Assembly (NCBI RefSeq): GCF_007830495.1
Contig: NZ_VLKW01000003.1
Coordinates: forward strand, 310,001 to 374,000
From: Pseudoduganella flava
GTDB taxonomy: Bacteria; Pseudomonadota; Gammaproteobacteria; Burkholderiales; Burkholderiaceae_D
Length of the DNA stretch: 64,000 nt
Reading direction: 5' to 3'
Below, piece after piece: positions 7,015-15,399 of this stretch. The position numbers and the translations under genes were made by a program. The stretch's first letter is position 1. Every line of letters starts with the position of its first letter. The notes under the pieces are model-generated. The model saw only the letters and a program-made list of their open reading frames with translations, was not told where the DNA came from and searched no databases.

Positions 7015-9720
7015 TTAGAACGTGTACTGCGCGCGCAGGTTGTACGCGCGGCCGATCGGGCTGGCCGCGCTCGACAGGTAGCCGTACGAGTAGCCGCTGT
7101 GGTTCGTGCGCGGCGGGTTCGAGTCGAACACGTTGGTGACGCCGAACGTCAGCACCGTGTTCTTGAAGCCCTTGTAGCCCACCGTCAGGTTCCATGGCTT
7201 GTACGAGTTGATGTCGCGCCAGTACTGCTGCGCCACCAGGTTCTGGTCCTCGTACTTCGAGTTGTAGTTCTGGGTCGCCTGCGCGGTCCAGTCGCCCTTC
7301 GCCCAGCCCAGCTTCAGCACGTGCTTCCAGCGGTACGTGATGATCGGGAAGCTCGACGTGGTGCCGTTCGACGCGTTGCCGAAGCGGCCCACGTTCGAGA
7401 CCCATTCCTCGCCCGGGAACAGCTGGTTGTCGAACTGCGTCAGGTAGGTGCCGTCCAGTTCCACCTTGAAGTCGCCGTAGTCGTTACGCGGCAGGCGGTA
7501 CGTGGCCGATACGTCGATACCGGCAGCCTTCTGACCACCCAGGTTCATCGTCGTGTTGTTGATGTAGGCCAGCGAGCCGTCCGCATTGCGCGCGAACAGG
7601 TAGGCGTACTTGACCGGGTCCTGGAAGTAGACCTGCTCCGGCAGGTTCGCCAGCATGTCCTTCATGCGGATGTTCCAGTAGTCGAACGACATCGTCAGCG
7701 ACTTCGTCGGTTCCAGCACGACGCCCAGCGTGAAGCCGCGCGATTTTTCCGGCTTCAGGTTCGGATTCGAACCAACCTGCTTGTTCAGCTGGACGTTGCA
7801 GACTTCCGACTCGACGAGGCCCGGCAGCGGCTTGCCCGTGCCGGCGATGGCCGGCGTGGCGCTCGGGCACTGCAGCGGGTCATCCCAGCGCGACGACGTC
7901 TTGCCGGTGGCACCCGGCAGGCGGTAGCCGTACGCGTCGAACAGCGTCGGCGCGCGGAAGCCGGTGTTGGCCGAACCGCGGAACATCACGGTCTTGGTCG
8001 GCTGCCAGCGGAAGCTCGCCTTCGGGTTGATCGTGTTGCCGACGTCGCTGAAGTAGTCGTCGCGCACCGCCAGGTTGACGTTCAACGTCTTCGTCACCGG
8101 CAGGTCCAGCTCCGTGTACAGCGCGTACACATTGCGGCCGCCTTCGCCGTGCGATGCGGTGCTGTTCAGGTACTGCACTTCGTTCTGGATCGCCAGCTTG
8201 TCGTCGCGCGTCGTTTCGCGGTGCATGTCGGCACCCACGGCGATCGCGGCGTCACCTCCGGCCATCGCGAACAGCATGCGGCTGGCCGAGAAGTCCAGGC
8301 CCTTGTACGTGGTGCGCGAGTCGCGGTTTTTCTCGCCGTCCACCGAGATCGACTTCAGGTAATCGAGGCCCGCCTGGTCCTGCAGCCCGAACGGGTTCAG
8401 CGCGCCGCTCTTCAGGCCGTCCAGGATGCCCTGGCCCCTGAAGAAACCGTTCTGGTAGTAGTTCTCGCGATCGGACAGGCCGATCACGAGGCCGCCGCGG
8501 TAATCCCACTCGCCGAACTTGCCTTCGTCGACGAACGCCAGGCGCTGGTTGACCTGCTTGTCCTTCTGCGCGGCCAGGCCATAGTCGGCCACGGACCACG
8601 TGACGGTCAAAGGCTGGCCGGTGATGCCCGCCATCGCCGGCACGCCGCCGCTGTTACCCGGGTACCACTTCGACGACGACGGCAACGAGGCCGACACGCC
8701 GTTCACGGCCACCGATTGCGTGGGATTGCGCACCGAGATGATTTGCGACTGGCCGCGCGTGTATTCGACGGTGAACGTGTGGTCTTCGCTGATCTGCTTC
8801 GCGGCGCGGGCGTAGAAGCTGATCTGTTCGTTCTCGTACAGCGCGGTGCCGTATTCGTTGCTGTCGATGATGCAGGTGTTCTTGGCGCCGACCATCGAGT
8901 ACGGCGGCGTGCACTTGCCTGCGTACGGGTTCTGCGCGGTCTTGTTGGTGGCGGTGGTGAAGTTCGCCGGCATCGCGTAGCCGCCGCTGCCCACCACGCG
9001 GGAACGGCCCAGCGAATTGAGCACCTCCTCGGACGACAGGTCGGCGCGGTCCTTCGCGGCCAGGCGCGAACGGTCGTGGAAGTCCACGGTCGCATAGGCG
9101 GACCAGCCGTCGCGATTCAGGCTGCCCTTACCGAACGTCAGCGTGGCGCGGCGCTCGTCGCCGCCACCGCTCTTTTCCGGCGTGACGTACTGGCCGGTCA
9201 CCTGCACGCCTTCGAATTCCTTCTTCGTGATGAAGTTGACGACGCCGCCGATCGCGTCGGAACCGTACAGCGACGATGCGCCGTCGCGCAGGATCTCGAC
9301 GCGCTGCAGCGCGGAGAACGGAATCACGTCCAGATTCGCATAGCCGGCGGAGATCGCCTCGTTGGCCAGGCGGCGGCCGTTCAGCAGCACCAGCGTGCGG
9401 TTCACGCCCAGGCCGCGCAGGTTGATGTTGGTGCCGGAACCGGCATTGGACGGTGCCAGCGATGCCGATTGCGGCAGCGCCATCATCACGTCCGCCAGCG
9501 TGGTCATGCCGCGCTGGGTGAATTCTTCCGCCTTGATACTGGTAACGGGCAGCGCTTCTTCATTGGCCAGCCGCTTGATCGAGGAACCCGTCACTTCCAC
9601 GCGCTGCATCGCCGCGTCCTGTGCGGCCGCCCCGTTCGCCACGGCCAGCACCGCCAGAGCGATCGACGTCATGGCCAGCTTAGGCTGGAAGCGGGGTTGC
9701 ACGGTCGGGTGCTTGTTCAT
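7015..9720 (-). CDS. TonB-dependent outer membrane receptor, probable pectin-oligosaccharide uptake
   Basis: A 901-residue outer membrane protein. A signal peptide ends near residue 33 (GAAAQ). The TonB-box/plug region follows (VTGSSIKR, then LPVTSIKAEEF), with the plug motifs NINLRGLGVNRTLVLLNGRR and VEILRDGASSLYGSDAIGG. The rest is a 22-strand-type barrel with many alternating aromatic strands, ending in the typical C-terminal YNLRAQYTF with terminal Phe. The start at 9720 has AGGAGAC eight bases upstream. It resembles the carbohydrate-type receptors of Xanthomonas and Caulobacter; the neighbouring pectin enzymes suggest galacturonide oligomers as ligand, by inference. The upstream 325-bp leader holds hairpins and a small ORF. 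A siderophore ligand is less likely but not excluded. Confidence 0.93.
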   Translation of the reverse strand: MNKHPTVQPRFQPKLAMTSIALAVLAVANGAAAQDAAMQRVEVTGSSIKRLANEEALPVTSIKAEEFTQRGMTTLADVMMALPQSASLAPSNAGSGTNINLRGLGVNRTLVLLNGRRLANEAISAGYANLDVIPFSALQRVEILRDGASSLYGSDAIGGVVNFITKKEFEGVQVTGQYVTPEKSGGGDERRATLTFGKGSLNRDGWSAYATVDFHDRSRLAAKDRADLSSEEVLNSLGRSRVVGSGGYAMPANFTTATNKTAQNPYAGKCTPPYSMVGAKNTCIIDSNEYGTALYENEQISFYARAAKQISEDHTFTVEYTRGQSQIISVRNPTQSVAVNGVSASLPSSSKWYPGNSGGVPAMAGITGQPLTVTWSVADYGLAAQKDKQVNQRLAFVDEGKFGEWDYRGGLVIGLSDRENYYQNGFFRGQGILDGLKSGALNPFGLQDQAGLDYLKSISVDGEKNRDSRTTYKGLDFSASRMLFAMAGGDAAIAVGADMHRETTRDDKLAIQNEVQYLNSTASHGEGGRNVYALYTELDLPVTKTLNVNLAVRDDYFSDVGNTINPKASFRWQPTKTVMFRGSANTGFRAPTLFDAYGYRLPGATGKTSSRWDDPLQCPSATPAIAGTGKPLPGLVESEVCNVQLNKQVGSNPNLKPEKSRGFTLGVVLEPTKSLTMSFDYWNIRMKDMLANLPEQVYFQDPVKYAYLFARNADGSLAYINNTTMNLGGQKAAGIDVSATYRLPRNDYGDFKVELDGTYLTQFDNQLFPGEEWVSNVGRFGNASNGTTSSFPIITYRWKHVLKLGWAKGDWTAQATQNYNSKYEDQNLVAQQYWRDINSYKPWNLTVGYKGFKNTVLTFGVTNVFDSNPPRTNHSGYSYGYLSSAASPIGRAYNLRAQYTF

Positions 9721-10045
9721 ACTTCGTCTCCTAGTGTTTTCCAATGGTCGTTGCGCCGTGCCTCGGGCACGATCGCAGGTGAAGCACCTCGCGTGCTTCG
9801 TGCCGCTGCGGACGAGGGCCGTCAGGCCGAGGTCGCAGGCGGTCGTAATCGGTGTCAGCTAAGATCAGGAGCGCGGCAAGGCGGCGCAAGATTGCGCTCT
9901 GCCGGCATGCGTGGCGGGTATTTGCTTGTACATCCTGTCTCCTGTGGCCCCGTGTCATGGGGGCCTGCTGCTATATCTGCTGCTTGCGTACTGTTTTAAC
10001 TCGTACTGCTCTTGTATTGTCTTTACCGCTTTACTGCTTGCCGCT
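9721..10045. other. 325-bp leader region between receptor gene and regulator
   Basis: No gene of normal length. On the minus strand it holds, from upstream to downstream, an A/T-richer stretch (about 9975-10040) suited to a promoter, a GGCCCC/GGGGCC hairpin (9946-9965), a strong AGGAGAC site with a 22-codon ORF (9865-9933), an inverted repeat inside that ORF (9884-9897), and two further hairpins (9781-9799 and 9757-9771) before the receptor start. This is an unusually structured leader. Confidence 0.5.
9865..9933 (-). CDS. Possible 22-residue leader ORF upstream of the receptor
   Basis: A short frame, MYKQIPATHAGRAQSCAALP plus two residues, starts at an ATG with AGGAGAC three bases upstream. 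The same kind of site precedes the receptor and the polygalacturonase genes in this locus, so the ribosome binding site is convincing. The peptide has no known motif. The frame contains a GCGCAA/TTGCGC inverted repeat and ends 144 nt before the receptor start. It could be a regulatory leader peptide, a remnant of a lost gene, or chance. Function is unknown and translation is unproven. Confidence 0.3.
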   Translation of the reverse strand: MYKQIPATHAGRAQSCAALPRS

Positions 10046-10747
10046 TCAGCCGCGCGAGAACGTGCGGGTGACGCGTTCAAGGTGCGCGCGCATCGCCCGC
10101 CGTGCCCCGGCCGGGTCGTGCGCGGCGATCGCCTCGAAGATGCGCCGGTGGTCCTTCAGCGTTTCCTGCCGCAGCTCTTCCGTCTGGAAGTGCTCCTTCA
10201 GCTTGTGCCACAGCCGGCCGCGCTGGTTCCACAGATAATCCATCACGCCGACGAGCGCCCCGTTGCCGGTGGAGCGGGCGATCGCGAGGTGAAAATTGCG
10301 GTCGGCCTGCTCGTTGGTTGTCTTGTTCGCGTGATGCGCTTCCATCGCCTCGATGGCGGTGAGGATCGCATCGAGCGCGCTGTCGCTGGCCACGCGGGCC
10401 GCGATCGCGGCGACTTCCGCCTCGATCAGGCGGCGTGCCGACAACACTTCGAATGGTCCGGGCCCCGCTTCCGGTAAGTCCGCGCCGACGTCCGGTTCGC
10501 ACACGTAGACGCCGGAACCGCCGCGCACTTCGATGACGCCGCCCAGCTCCAGCGCGATCAGCGCTTCGCGCAGCGATGCGCGGCTGACGGCCAGCTTGGT
10601 GGCCAGGTCGCGCTCGGACGGCAGGCGCGCACCGGGCGCGATGCCTTCGTCGCGGATCAGCTGCGCGATCCGGTCAGCCACCACGCGGTACAGCCGCGGT
10701 TCGGCGGCGGTACTTTCGGGCGGTTGGACGGCGCGTTGTCTCAGCAT
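10046..10747 (-). CDS. GntR-family transcriptional regulator, FadR subfamily (FCD domain)
   Basis: A 233-residue cytoplasmic repressor-type protein. Residues 20-85 form the winged helix-turn-helix with the GntR signature LPSERDLATKLAVSRASLREAL and the wing GGVIEVRGGSGVYV. Residues 100-225 are the all-helical FCD ligand domain, with metal-ligand positions as DRNFHLAIARSTGN and the later HRRIFEAIAAHDPAGARRAM. Proteins of this kind (ExuR, UxuR, LgoR, GguR) bind sugar acids. Its position, divergent from garD-udh and beside the pectin receptor, strongly suggests galacturonate or galactarate as effector. Two FadR-like operator half-palindromes lie in the shared upstream region, one of them placed inside its own predicted promoter, which suggests autoregulation. 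Confidence 0.92.
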   Translation of the reverse strand: MLRQRAVQPPESTAAEPRLYRVVADRIAQLIRDEGIAPGARLPSERDLATKLAVSRASLREALIALELGGVIEVRGGSGVYVCEPDVGADLPEAGPGPFEVLSARRLIEAEVAAIAARVASDSALDAILTAIEAMEAHHANKTTNEQADRNFHLAIARSTGNGALVGVMDYLWNQRGRLWHKLKEHFQTEELRQETLKDHRRIFEAIAAHDPAGARRAMRAHLERVTRTFSRG

Positions 10748-10784
10748 GATCGTGCTCGCGTGCTTTTTTGTTTATTGCTTTACG

Positions 10785-10812
10785 TTATTACATCTGGTCA
10801 GGCCATTCTAAA
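10785..10812 (-). promoter_or_regulatory. Predicted promoter of the GntR-type regulator
   Basis: On the minus strand TTTAGA (10812-10807) is followed after 16 bases by TAATAA (10790-10785). The operator-like palindrome at 10795-10805 sits between the two boxes. The -35 match is modest, so this is a prediction from sequence pattern only. Confidence 0.35.
10795..10805. promoter_or_regulatory. FadR/GntR-type operator candidate 1
   Basis: TGGTCAGGCCA matches the FadR-subfamily consensus TNGTNNNACNA except for one base (G in place of A at position 8). It lies in the 205-bp divergent region between the regulator and garD, 19 bp in register from a second site. Confidence 0.5.
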
Positions 10813-10813
10813 G

Positions 10814-10824
10814 CGGTCAGACCA
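10814..10824. promoter_or_regulatory. FadR/GntR-type operator candidate 2
   Basis: CGGTCAGACCA matches TNGTNNNACNA except for the first base. The 19-bp centre spacing to candidate 1, close to two helical turns, would put two repressor dimers on the same face of the DNA. Confidence 0.5.
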
Positions 10825-10952
10825 AATGCGCAATGTGGACTAGCCAAAATTTTTGGCATCTGTCATACTGAAGTCATCAGACAACTCGCCGGCCGTTCCC
10901 CAGCGTCGCAGAACAACAACATGGACGTCGCCGGCTCCCTCCAGGATTGAAC

Positions 10953-12512
10953 ATGACAGCGAGCACTCCGCGCCGTATCCTCATGCACGCCAACGACAAC
11001 GTCGCGATCGTCGTCAACGATGGCGGCCTGCCGGCGGGCACCGTATTCCCCGATGGCCTCACGCTGGTCGAAGGCGTGCCGCAAGGGCACAAGGTCGCGC
11101 TGACGGACATCGCGCAAGGCCAACCGGTGTTGCGTTATAACGTCACCATCGGCCGCGCCGTGCGCGACATTCCGAAAGGCAGCTGGGTCTCCGAACAGCT
11201 GCTGGAAATGCCGCCGGCACGCGAGCTGGACAACCTGCCGATCGCGACGGTGAAACCGCCGGCATTCGACCCGCTGGAAGGCTACACGTTCCAGGGTTAC
11301 CGCAACGAGGACGGTTCCGTCGGCACGCGCAACATCCTGGCGATCACGACGACGGTGCAGTGCGTGTCCGGCGTCGTTGAATTCGCGGTCAAGCGCATCA
11401 AGGCCGAGCTGCTGCCGAAGTACCCGAACGTCGACGACGTGGTGGGCCTGGAGCACACCTATGGCTGCGGCGTGGCGATCGACGCACCCGGCGCGAACAT
11501 CCCGATCCGCACGATCCACAACATCAGCAAGAACCCGAACTTCGGCGGCCAGGCGATGGTCGTGTCGCTCGGCTGCGAGAAGCTGCAGCCGACCCGCCTG
11601 TTCCCGGCCAACTCGATCCAGATCCGCCGCAAGGACGACACGGTGGCCACCGAGCCGCCGGTGGTGTGCCTGCAGGATGCGGGCCACGTGGGCTTCATGT
11701 CGATGATCGAATCGATCATGCAGACGGCCGAGCAGCAGCTCGAAGTACTGAACAAGCGCCAGCGCGTGACGTGCCCGGCATCGGACCTCGTCGTCGGCGT
11801 GCAGTGCGGCGGCAGCGATGCGTTCTCCGGCGTGACCGCCAACCCGGCCGTCGGCTTTGCCACCGACCTGCTGGTGCGCGCCGGCGCCACCGTCATGTTC
11901 TCCGAAGTGACGGAGGTGCGTGACGGCATCGACCAGCTGACGTCGCGCGCCGTCAACGCGGAAGTCGCGCAGGCGATGATCCGCGAGATGGACTGGTACG
12001 ACAACTACCTGAAGCGGGGCGGCGTGGACCGCAGCGCGAACACCACGCCGGGCAACAAGAAGGGCGGCCTGTCGAACATCGTCGAGAAGGCGATGGGCTC
12101 GATCGTCAAGTCGGGCAGCGTACCGATCGCCGGCGTCGTGTCGCCGGGCGACCGCGTCACGACGAAAGGCTTGAACTACACCGCGACGCCGGCCTCGGAC
12201 TTCATCTGCGGCACCTTGCAGCTGGCCGCCGGCATGAACGTGCACGTGTTCACGACGGGCCGCGGCACGCCGTACGGCCTGGCCGAGTGCCCGGTGGTGA
12301 AGGTCGCCACGCGCGACGACCTGGCGCGCCGCTGGCACGACCTGATGGACGTGAACGCGGGCCGCATCGCCACCGGCGAGGCGACGATCGAAGACGTGGG
12401 CTGGGAACTGTTCCACCTGCTGCTCGACGTCGCCAGCGGCAAGAAGACCTGGGCCGAGCACTGGAAGCTGCATAATGCGCTCGTGCTGTTCAACCCGGCC
12501 CCAGTGACGTGA
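10953..12512 (+). CDS. garD: Galactarate dehydratase (GarD, UxaA family)
   Basis: A 519-residue enzyme that dehydrates meso-galactarate to 5-keto-4-deoxy-glucarate. Residues 12-95 form the SAF domain ([19 protein letters not shown], then VPQGHKVAL). The long catalytic part begins at [13 protein letters not shown] and includes [44 protein letters not shown] and a C-terminal FNPAPVT. These segments and the total length fit Escherichia coli GarD rather than the slightly shorter altronate dehydratase UxaA. The ATG at 10953 has AGGA six bases upstream; a TTG six bases earlier has no such site. It is followed after 25 bp by the uronate dehydrogenase gene, so both steps of oxidative galacturonate use are co-transcribed. 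Regulation by the divergent GntR protein is likely. Confidence 0.93.
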   Translation: MTASTPRRILMHANDNVAIVVNDGGLPAGTVFPDGLTLVEGVPQGHKVALTDIAQGQPVLRYNVTIGRAVRDIPKGSWVSEQLLEMPPARELDNLPIATVKPPAFDPLEGYTFQGYRNEDGSVGTRNILAITTTVQCVSGVVEFAVKRIKAELLPKYPNVDDVVGLEHTYGCGVAIDAPGANIPIRTIHNISKNPNFGGQAMVVSLGCEKLQPTRLFPANSIQIRRKDDTVATEPPVVCLQDAGHVGFMSMIESIMQTAEQQLEVLNKRQRVTCPASDLVVGVQCGGSDAFSGVTANPAVGFATDLLVRAGATVMFSEVTEVRDGIDQLTSRAVNAEVAQAMIREMDWYDNYLKRGGVDRSANTTPGNKKGGLSNIVEKAMGSIVKSGSVPIAGVVSPGDRVTTKGLNYTATPASDFICGTLQLAAGMNVHVFTTGRGTPYGLAECPVVKVATRDDLARRWHDLMDVNAGRIATGEATIEDVGWELFHLLLDVASGKKTWAEHWKLHNALVLFNPAPVT

Positions 12513-12537
12513 CATCCACAAGAAAAGCGAGACGACT

Positions 12538-13353
12538 ATGACGACGACGAAAAAACCCTTCAAGCGCCTGCTGCTGACCGGTGCCGCCGGCGGCCTCGGT
12601 AAAATACTGCGCGAACGCATCAAGCCGTGGGCGGACGTGGTGCGCCTGTCCGACATCGGCGATATGGGCCCTGCCGGCGAAGGCGAGGAAATCTTCCAGG
12701 CCGACCTGGCGGACAAGGCTGCCGTGCTGAAAATGGTCGAGGGCGTGGACGCGATCCTGCACTTCGGCGGCATCTCGACGGAGAACACGTTCGAGAACAT
12801 CATGCACGCGAACATCCAGGGCACGTACAACATCTACGAGGCGGCGCATCGCCACGGCGTGAAGCGCATCGTGTTCGCGTCGTCGAACCACGCGATCGGC
12901 TTCTACCCGCAAACGCAGGTGATCGACGCGGACGACCCGCCGCGCCCGGACAGCATGTACGGCATCTCGAAGGTGTTCGGCGAACAGCTGTCGCGCTACT
13001 ACTTCGACCGGGCCGGCATCGAGACCGTGTGCCTGCGCATCGGCTCGTCGTTCCCCACCGTGAACAACCCCCGCATGATGTGCACGTGGCTGTCGTATGA
13101 CGATCTGGTCGAGGCGCTGCGCGTATCGCTGCTGACGCCGCGTGTGGGCCACACGATCCTGTTCGGCGCATCGAACAACAAGCGCCAGTGGTGGGACAAC
13201 CGCAAGGCGGCCCACCTGGGCTTCCACCCGAAGGACTCGTCCGAACAATTCCGCGCCGACGTGCCGGAAACGGGCGAATACCCGCCGGAAGACGACGCCG
13301 CATCGAACTACCACGGCGGCAAGTTCATCTTTGATGGGCCGATGTACAAGTAA
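12538..13353 (+). CDS. udh: Uronate dehydrogenase (NAD-dependent)
   Basis: A 271-residue extended SDR enzyme that oxidises D-galacturonate or D-glucuronate with NAD+ to the aldarolactone, which opens to galactarate or glucarate. The nucleotide-binding motif is TGAAGGLGKIL near residue 14, the catalytic Tyr and Lys are in DSMYGISKVFGEQLSRYYFDR near residue 140, and the SSNHAIGFY segment matches known Udh enzymes of Pseudomonas and Agrobacterium. Lengths agree. A GCGAGACG stretch stands before the start. It is the second gene of the garD operon and ends 4 bp before a palindromic element that may end the transcript. The window does not contain the next steps (lactonase, KdgD, ketoglutarate semialdehyde dehydrogenase). 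Confidence 0.93.
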   Translation: MTTTKKPFKRLLLTGAAGGLGKILRERIKPWADVVRLSDIGDMGPAGEGEEIFQADLADKAAVLKMVEGVDAILHFGGISTENTFENIMHANIQGTYNIYEAAHRHGVKRIVFASSNHAIGFYPQTQVIDADDPPRPDSMYGISKVFGEQLSRYYFDRAGIETVCLRIGSSFPTVNNPRMMCTWLSYDDLVEALRVSLLTPRVGHTILFGASNNKRQWWDNRKAAHLGFHPKDSSEQFRADVPETGEYPPEDDAASNYHGGKFIFDGPMYK

Positions 13354-13357
13354 GGCA

Positions 13358-13384
13358 GGGTCAGACCCTGGACGGGTCTGACCC
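13358..13384. repeat. Palindromic intergenic element, copy B
   Basis: GGGTCAGACCC and GGGTCTGACCC separated by TGGAC. It starts 4 bp after the udh stop codon, between two convergent genes, and could act as a hairpin at the 3' end of the garD-udh transcript. Confidence 0.85.
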
Positions 13385-13448
13385 AAGAAGTTGGGTTTTG
13401 GGGTTGCTCTTGCATGCCCCCGAGCGCTGAACCCAAAAGGCAAAGGCT

Positions 13449-13477
13449 TGGGTCAGACCCGGGACGGGTCTGACCCA
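13449..13477. repeat. Palindromic intergenic element, copy C
   Basis: 12-bp arms (TGGGTCAGACCC and its complement) around GGGAC. It directly touches the stop codon of the ChaN-like gene at 13478. Copies B and C thus form a pair facing each other across 64 bp of a convergent gap, each next to one stop codon. Confidence 0.85.
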
Positions 13478-14314
13478 CTACTTCCTGAACTTCGCGCAAG
13501 GATCCGGCCGCTTCACGGCAGCGATCGACCGCACCTCGTCGAACTGCTCCTTCATGCCCCCGCCCTCGACGTAGCCGATCGTCTTCACCGTCAGCTTCGT
13601 GCCCACCGTGTTCAGCCAGCGCGGCACGCCGATGTCCTTCCTCACGTGGCCGTTGCCGGCGATCAGGACCACGTCGCGCGGCTGCTGGTCGCGGATCAGC
13701 TTGGCCATCCAGATGTCGCGCGCCAGCTGGGCGTTGACCATGCCGGGCACCATCATGTCCGGCAGCATGTCGCAATGGCCCGCGCGGATCTCGCGCTCCT
13801 GCGCCTTGCGCCAGTCCGCCGACACCGGTTCGTTCAGCCGGTACTCGGTGACCGTCTTCGGATCGAAGCTCGACGCGATCCCGTCGCGCACAACCTTCGA
13901 CGCGTTCGCGCGCGACAGGTTGACGGCCACGATCGGCAGTTGCCGGTCCAACGCCAGCTGGATGACGGGGTAGTACTGCTGCCAGTCCCAGCCCTTCTTG
14001 TTCATCGCGCGAATCACGCAGCCGGCATCCAGGCAGCCCTTCAGCGCCGCGTCGAGCATTTCCTGGTCTTCGTGGTCGAACTGCTCCATCGCGATCGCCG
14101 GGCGCCAGCCGGCGTCGACGCGCTTCTTCAGTTCCTCGTAGCGCAGTTTGTGGCCCTGGGCATTGTCGTGGACCTCGCCCAGCAGCAGCACCTGCGGATT
14201 GGCCGCTTCCTGCATGCCGGTGAGGCGGCCGGCGGCCGTGTCTTTCTTGATCAAGCCGCAGCCCGCAAGGAACAGGGTGGCGGCCAGCGTGGCGGCAAGT
14301 GGTATGTGTTTCAT
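13478..14314 (-). CDS. ChaN-like lipoprotein (haem-binding uptake / Tiki-fold domain)
   Basis: A 278-residue predicted lipoprotein. The signal peptide ends in the lipobox LAGC at residues 16-19, so Cys19 would be lipidated. The mature part has the ChaN/DUF399 hallmarks: LLGEVHDNAQGH near residue 45, AMEQFDHEDQE near 75 and AGNGHVRKDIGVP near 220, with paired Glu/His as in the EreA/Tiki fold. ChaN of Campylobacter binds cofacial haem and links to iron uptake; other members are unproved as hydrolases. No iron-uptake neighbours are seen here, so the role is uncertain. It stands alone and converges on udh, with a palindromic element at its 3' end. Confidence 0.85.
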   Translation of the reverse strand: MKHIPLAATLAATLFLAGCGLIKKDTAAGRLTGMQEAANPQVLLLGEVHDNAQGHKLRYEELKKRVDAGWRPAIAMEQFDHEDQEMLDAALKGCLDAGCVIRAMNKKGWDWQQYYPVIQLALDRQLPIVAVNLSRANASKVVRDGIASSFDPKTVTEYRLNEPVSADWRKAQEREIRAGHCDMLPDMMVPGMVNAQLARDIWMAKLIRDQQPRDVVLIAGNGHVRKDIGVPRWLNTVGTKLTVKTIGYVEGGGMKEQFDEVRSIAAVKRPDPCAKFRK

Positions 14315-14375
14315 GAAGACTTCGTGTGCATTGCGAAATGCCCAGTCTACCGCAACCGGTCCGGGCTGGCCGGCT

Positions 14376-15296
14376 TTACGCCGCGGCCGGCCGCACCTGC
14401 TCCATCAGGAAATCGACGAACGTGCGCACGCGCAGCGACAGGTGGCGCGCGTGCGGATAGAGCAGGTAGAACGGCCGCGACCTGCCGCCGTGCGCGGGCA
14501 GCAGTTCGACAAGGTCGCCGCGCGCCAGGTCCTGCTCGACGATGAAGCGGTACGTCTGCACGAGGCCCGCCCCATGGCGCGCCAACGTGACGATGCCCAG
14601 CACGTCGTCCGAACAGGTGTACGGGCCGTTGGTGGCCACGTCGAGCGGCGTGCCGTCAACATGGAACAGCCATGGAATCCTGCGGCCCGTACTGGGCAGG
14701 TCGAACTGGATGCACGGGTGGCGCGCCAGGTCGTCCAGCGTGCGCGGGCGCCCCGCACGGCGCAGGTAGTCCGGCGCGGCGACGAGCACCAGCTCCGCAT
14801 CCTCCAGCTTGCGGGCGATGAGGTTCGAGTCGCCCGGCTCGCGGCCGCGGATCGCCAGGTCGTAGCCTTCGTCGGCGAAGTCGATGTTGCGGTTGCTGAT
14901 GTGGACCTCGACGGACACGTCCGGATAGCGCGCATGAAAGCGCGGCAGCGCCGGCAACAGCCGGTGGTGCGCATACGGCGTCGGCGCGCTGATGCGCAAG
15001 AGCCCCGCCGGTGCCACCTGCCGGCCCGTCACTTCGCGCTCCGCATCGACCAGCTGGGCCAGCGCCTGCCGGCACTGCTCGAAGTAGGCGCGTCCGCTGT
15101 CCGTCAGCCGGATGCGCCGCGTCGTGCGCACGAACAGGCGCACACCCAACCTTTCCTCCAGCCGCGCCACCGAACGGCTGACCGCGGCCGGCGTCACCCC
15201 GGCGATCTGCGCCGCTGGCGTGAAGCCTTCCTGCTCCGCCGCCAAGACGAACAGCTCAATGCTGCCCAGTTGAATGTCGTCGAATTGCCGCTTCAT
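14376..15296 (-). CDS. LysR-family transcriptional regulator
   Basis: A 306-residue regulator. The N-terminal winged helix-turn-helix covers residues 8-66 (ELFVLAAEQEGFTPAAQIAG, then AVSRSVARLEERLGVRLFVR), followed by the substrate-binding domain with RISAPTPYAHHRLLP and the IRGREPGDSNL segment typical of the CrgA/AaeR-like group. It is divergent from the SDR-tautomerase pair with a 103-bp gap, the usual layout for a LysR protein and its target. The coinducer cannot be told from sequence. Confidence 0.92.
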   Translation of the reverse strand: MKRQFDDIQLGSIELFVLAAEQEGFTPAAQIAGVTPAAVSRSVARLEERLGVRLFVRTTRRIRLTDSGRAYFEQCRQALAQLVDAEREVTGRQVAPAGLLRISAPTPYAHHRLLPALPRFHARYPDVSVEVHISNRNIDFADEGYDLAIRGREPGDSNLIARKLEDAELVLVAAPDYLRRAGRPRTLDDLARHPCIQFDLPSTGRRIPWLFHVDGTPLDVATNGPYTCSDDVLGIVTLARHGAGLVQTYRFIVEQDLARGDLVELLPAHGGRSRPFYLLYPHARHLSLRVRTFVDFLMEQVRPAAA

Positions 15297-15399
15297 TGAT
15301 TACACCATGTATCAAGTCAATTGCTCGCAGCCTGCTTTATAGGTCTCCAGCGCAAAAGTATAGTGGATTCACCCAACCAGACATTGAAAGGAGTGCAGC

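Noticed and set aside
6943..9999. Open frame of about 1000 codons opposite the TonB receptor
   Set aside because: No recognisable domain, Arg/His/Val rich, and the receptor on the other strand has plug and barrel motifs.
9974..10045. tRNA-like or small RNA gene in the leader before the receptor
   Set aside because: No cloverleaf or CCA-type end and no terminator are visible; only promoter-like A/T-richer sequence.
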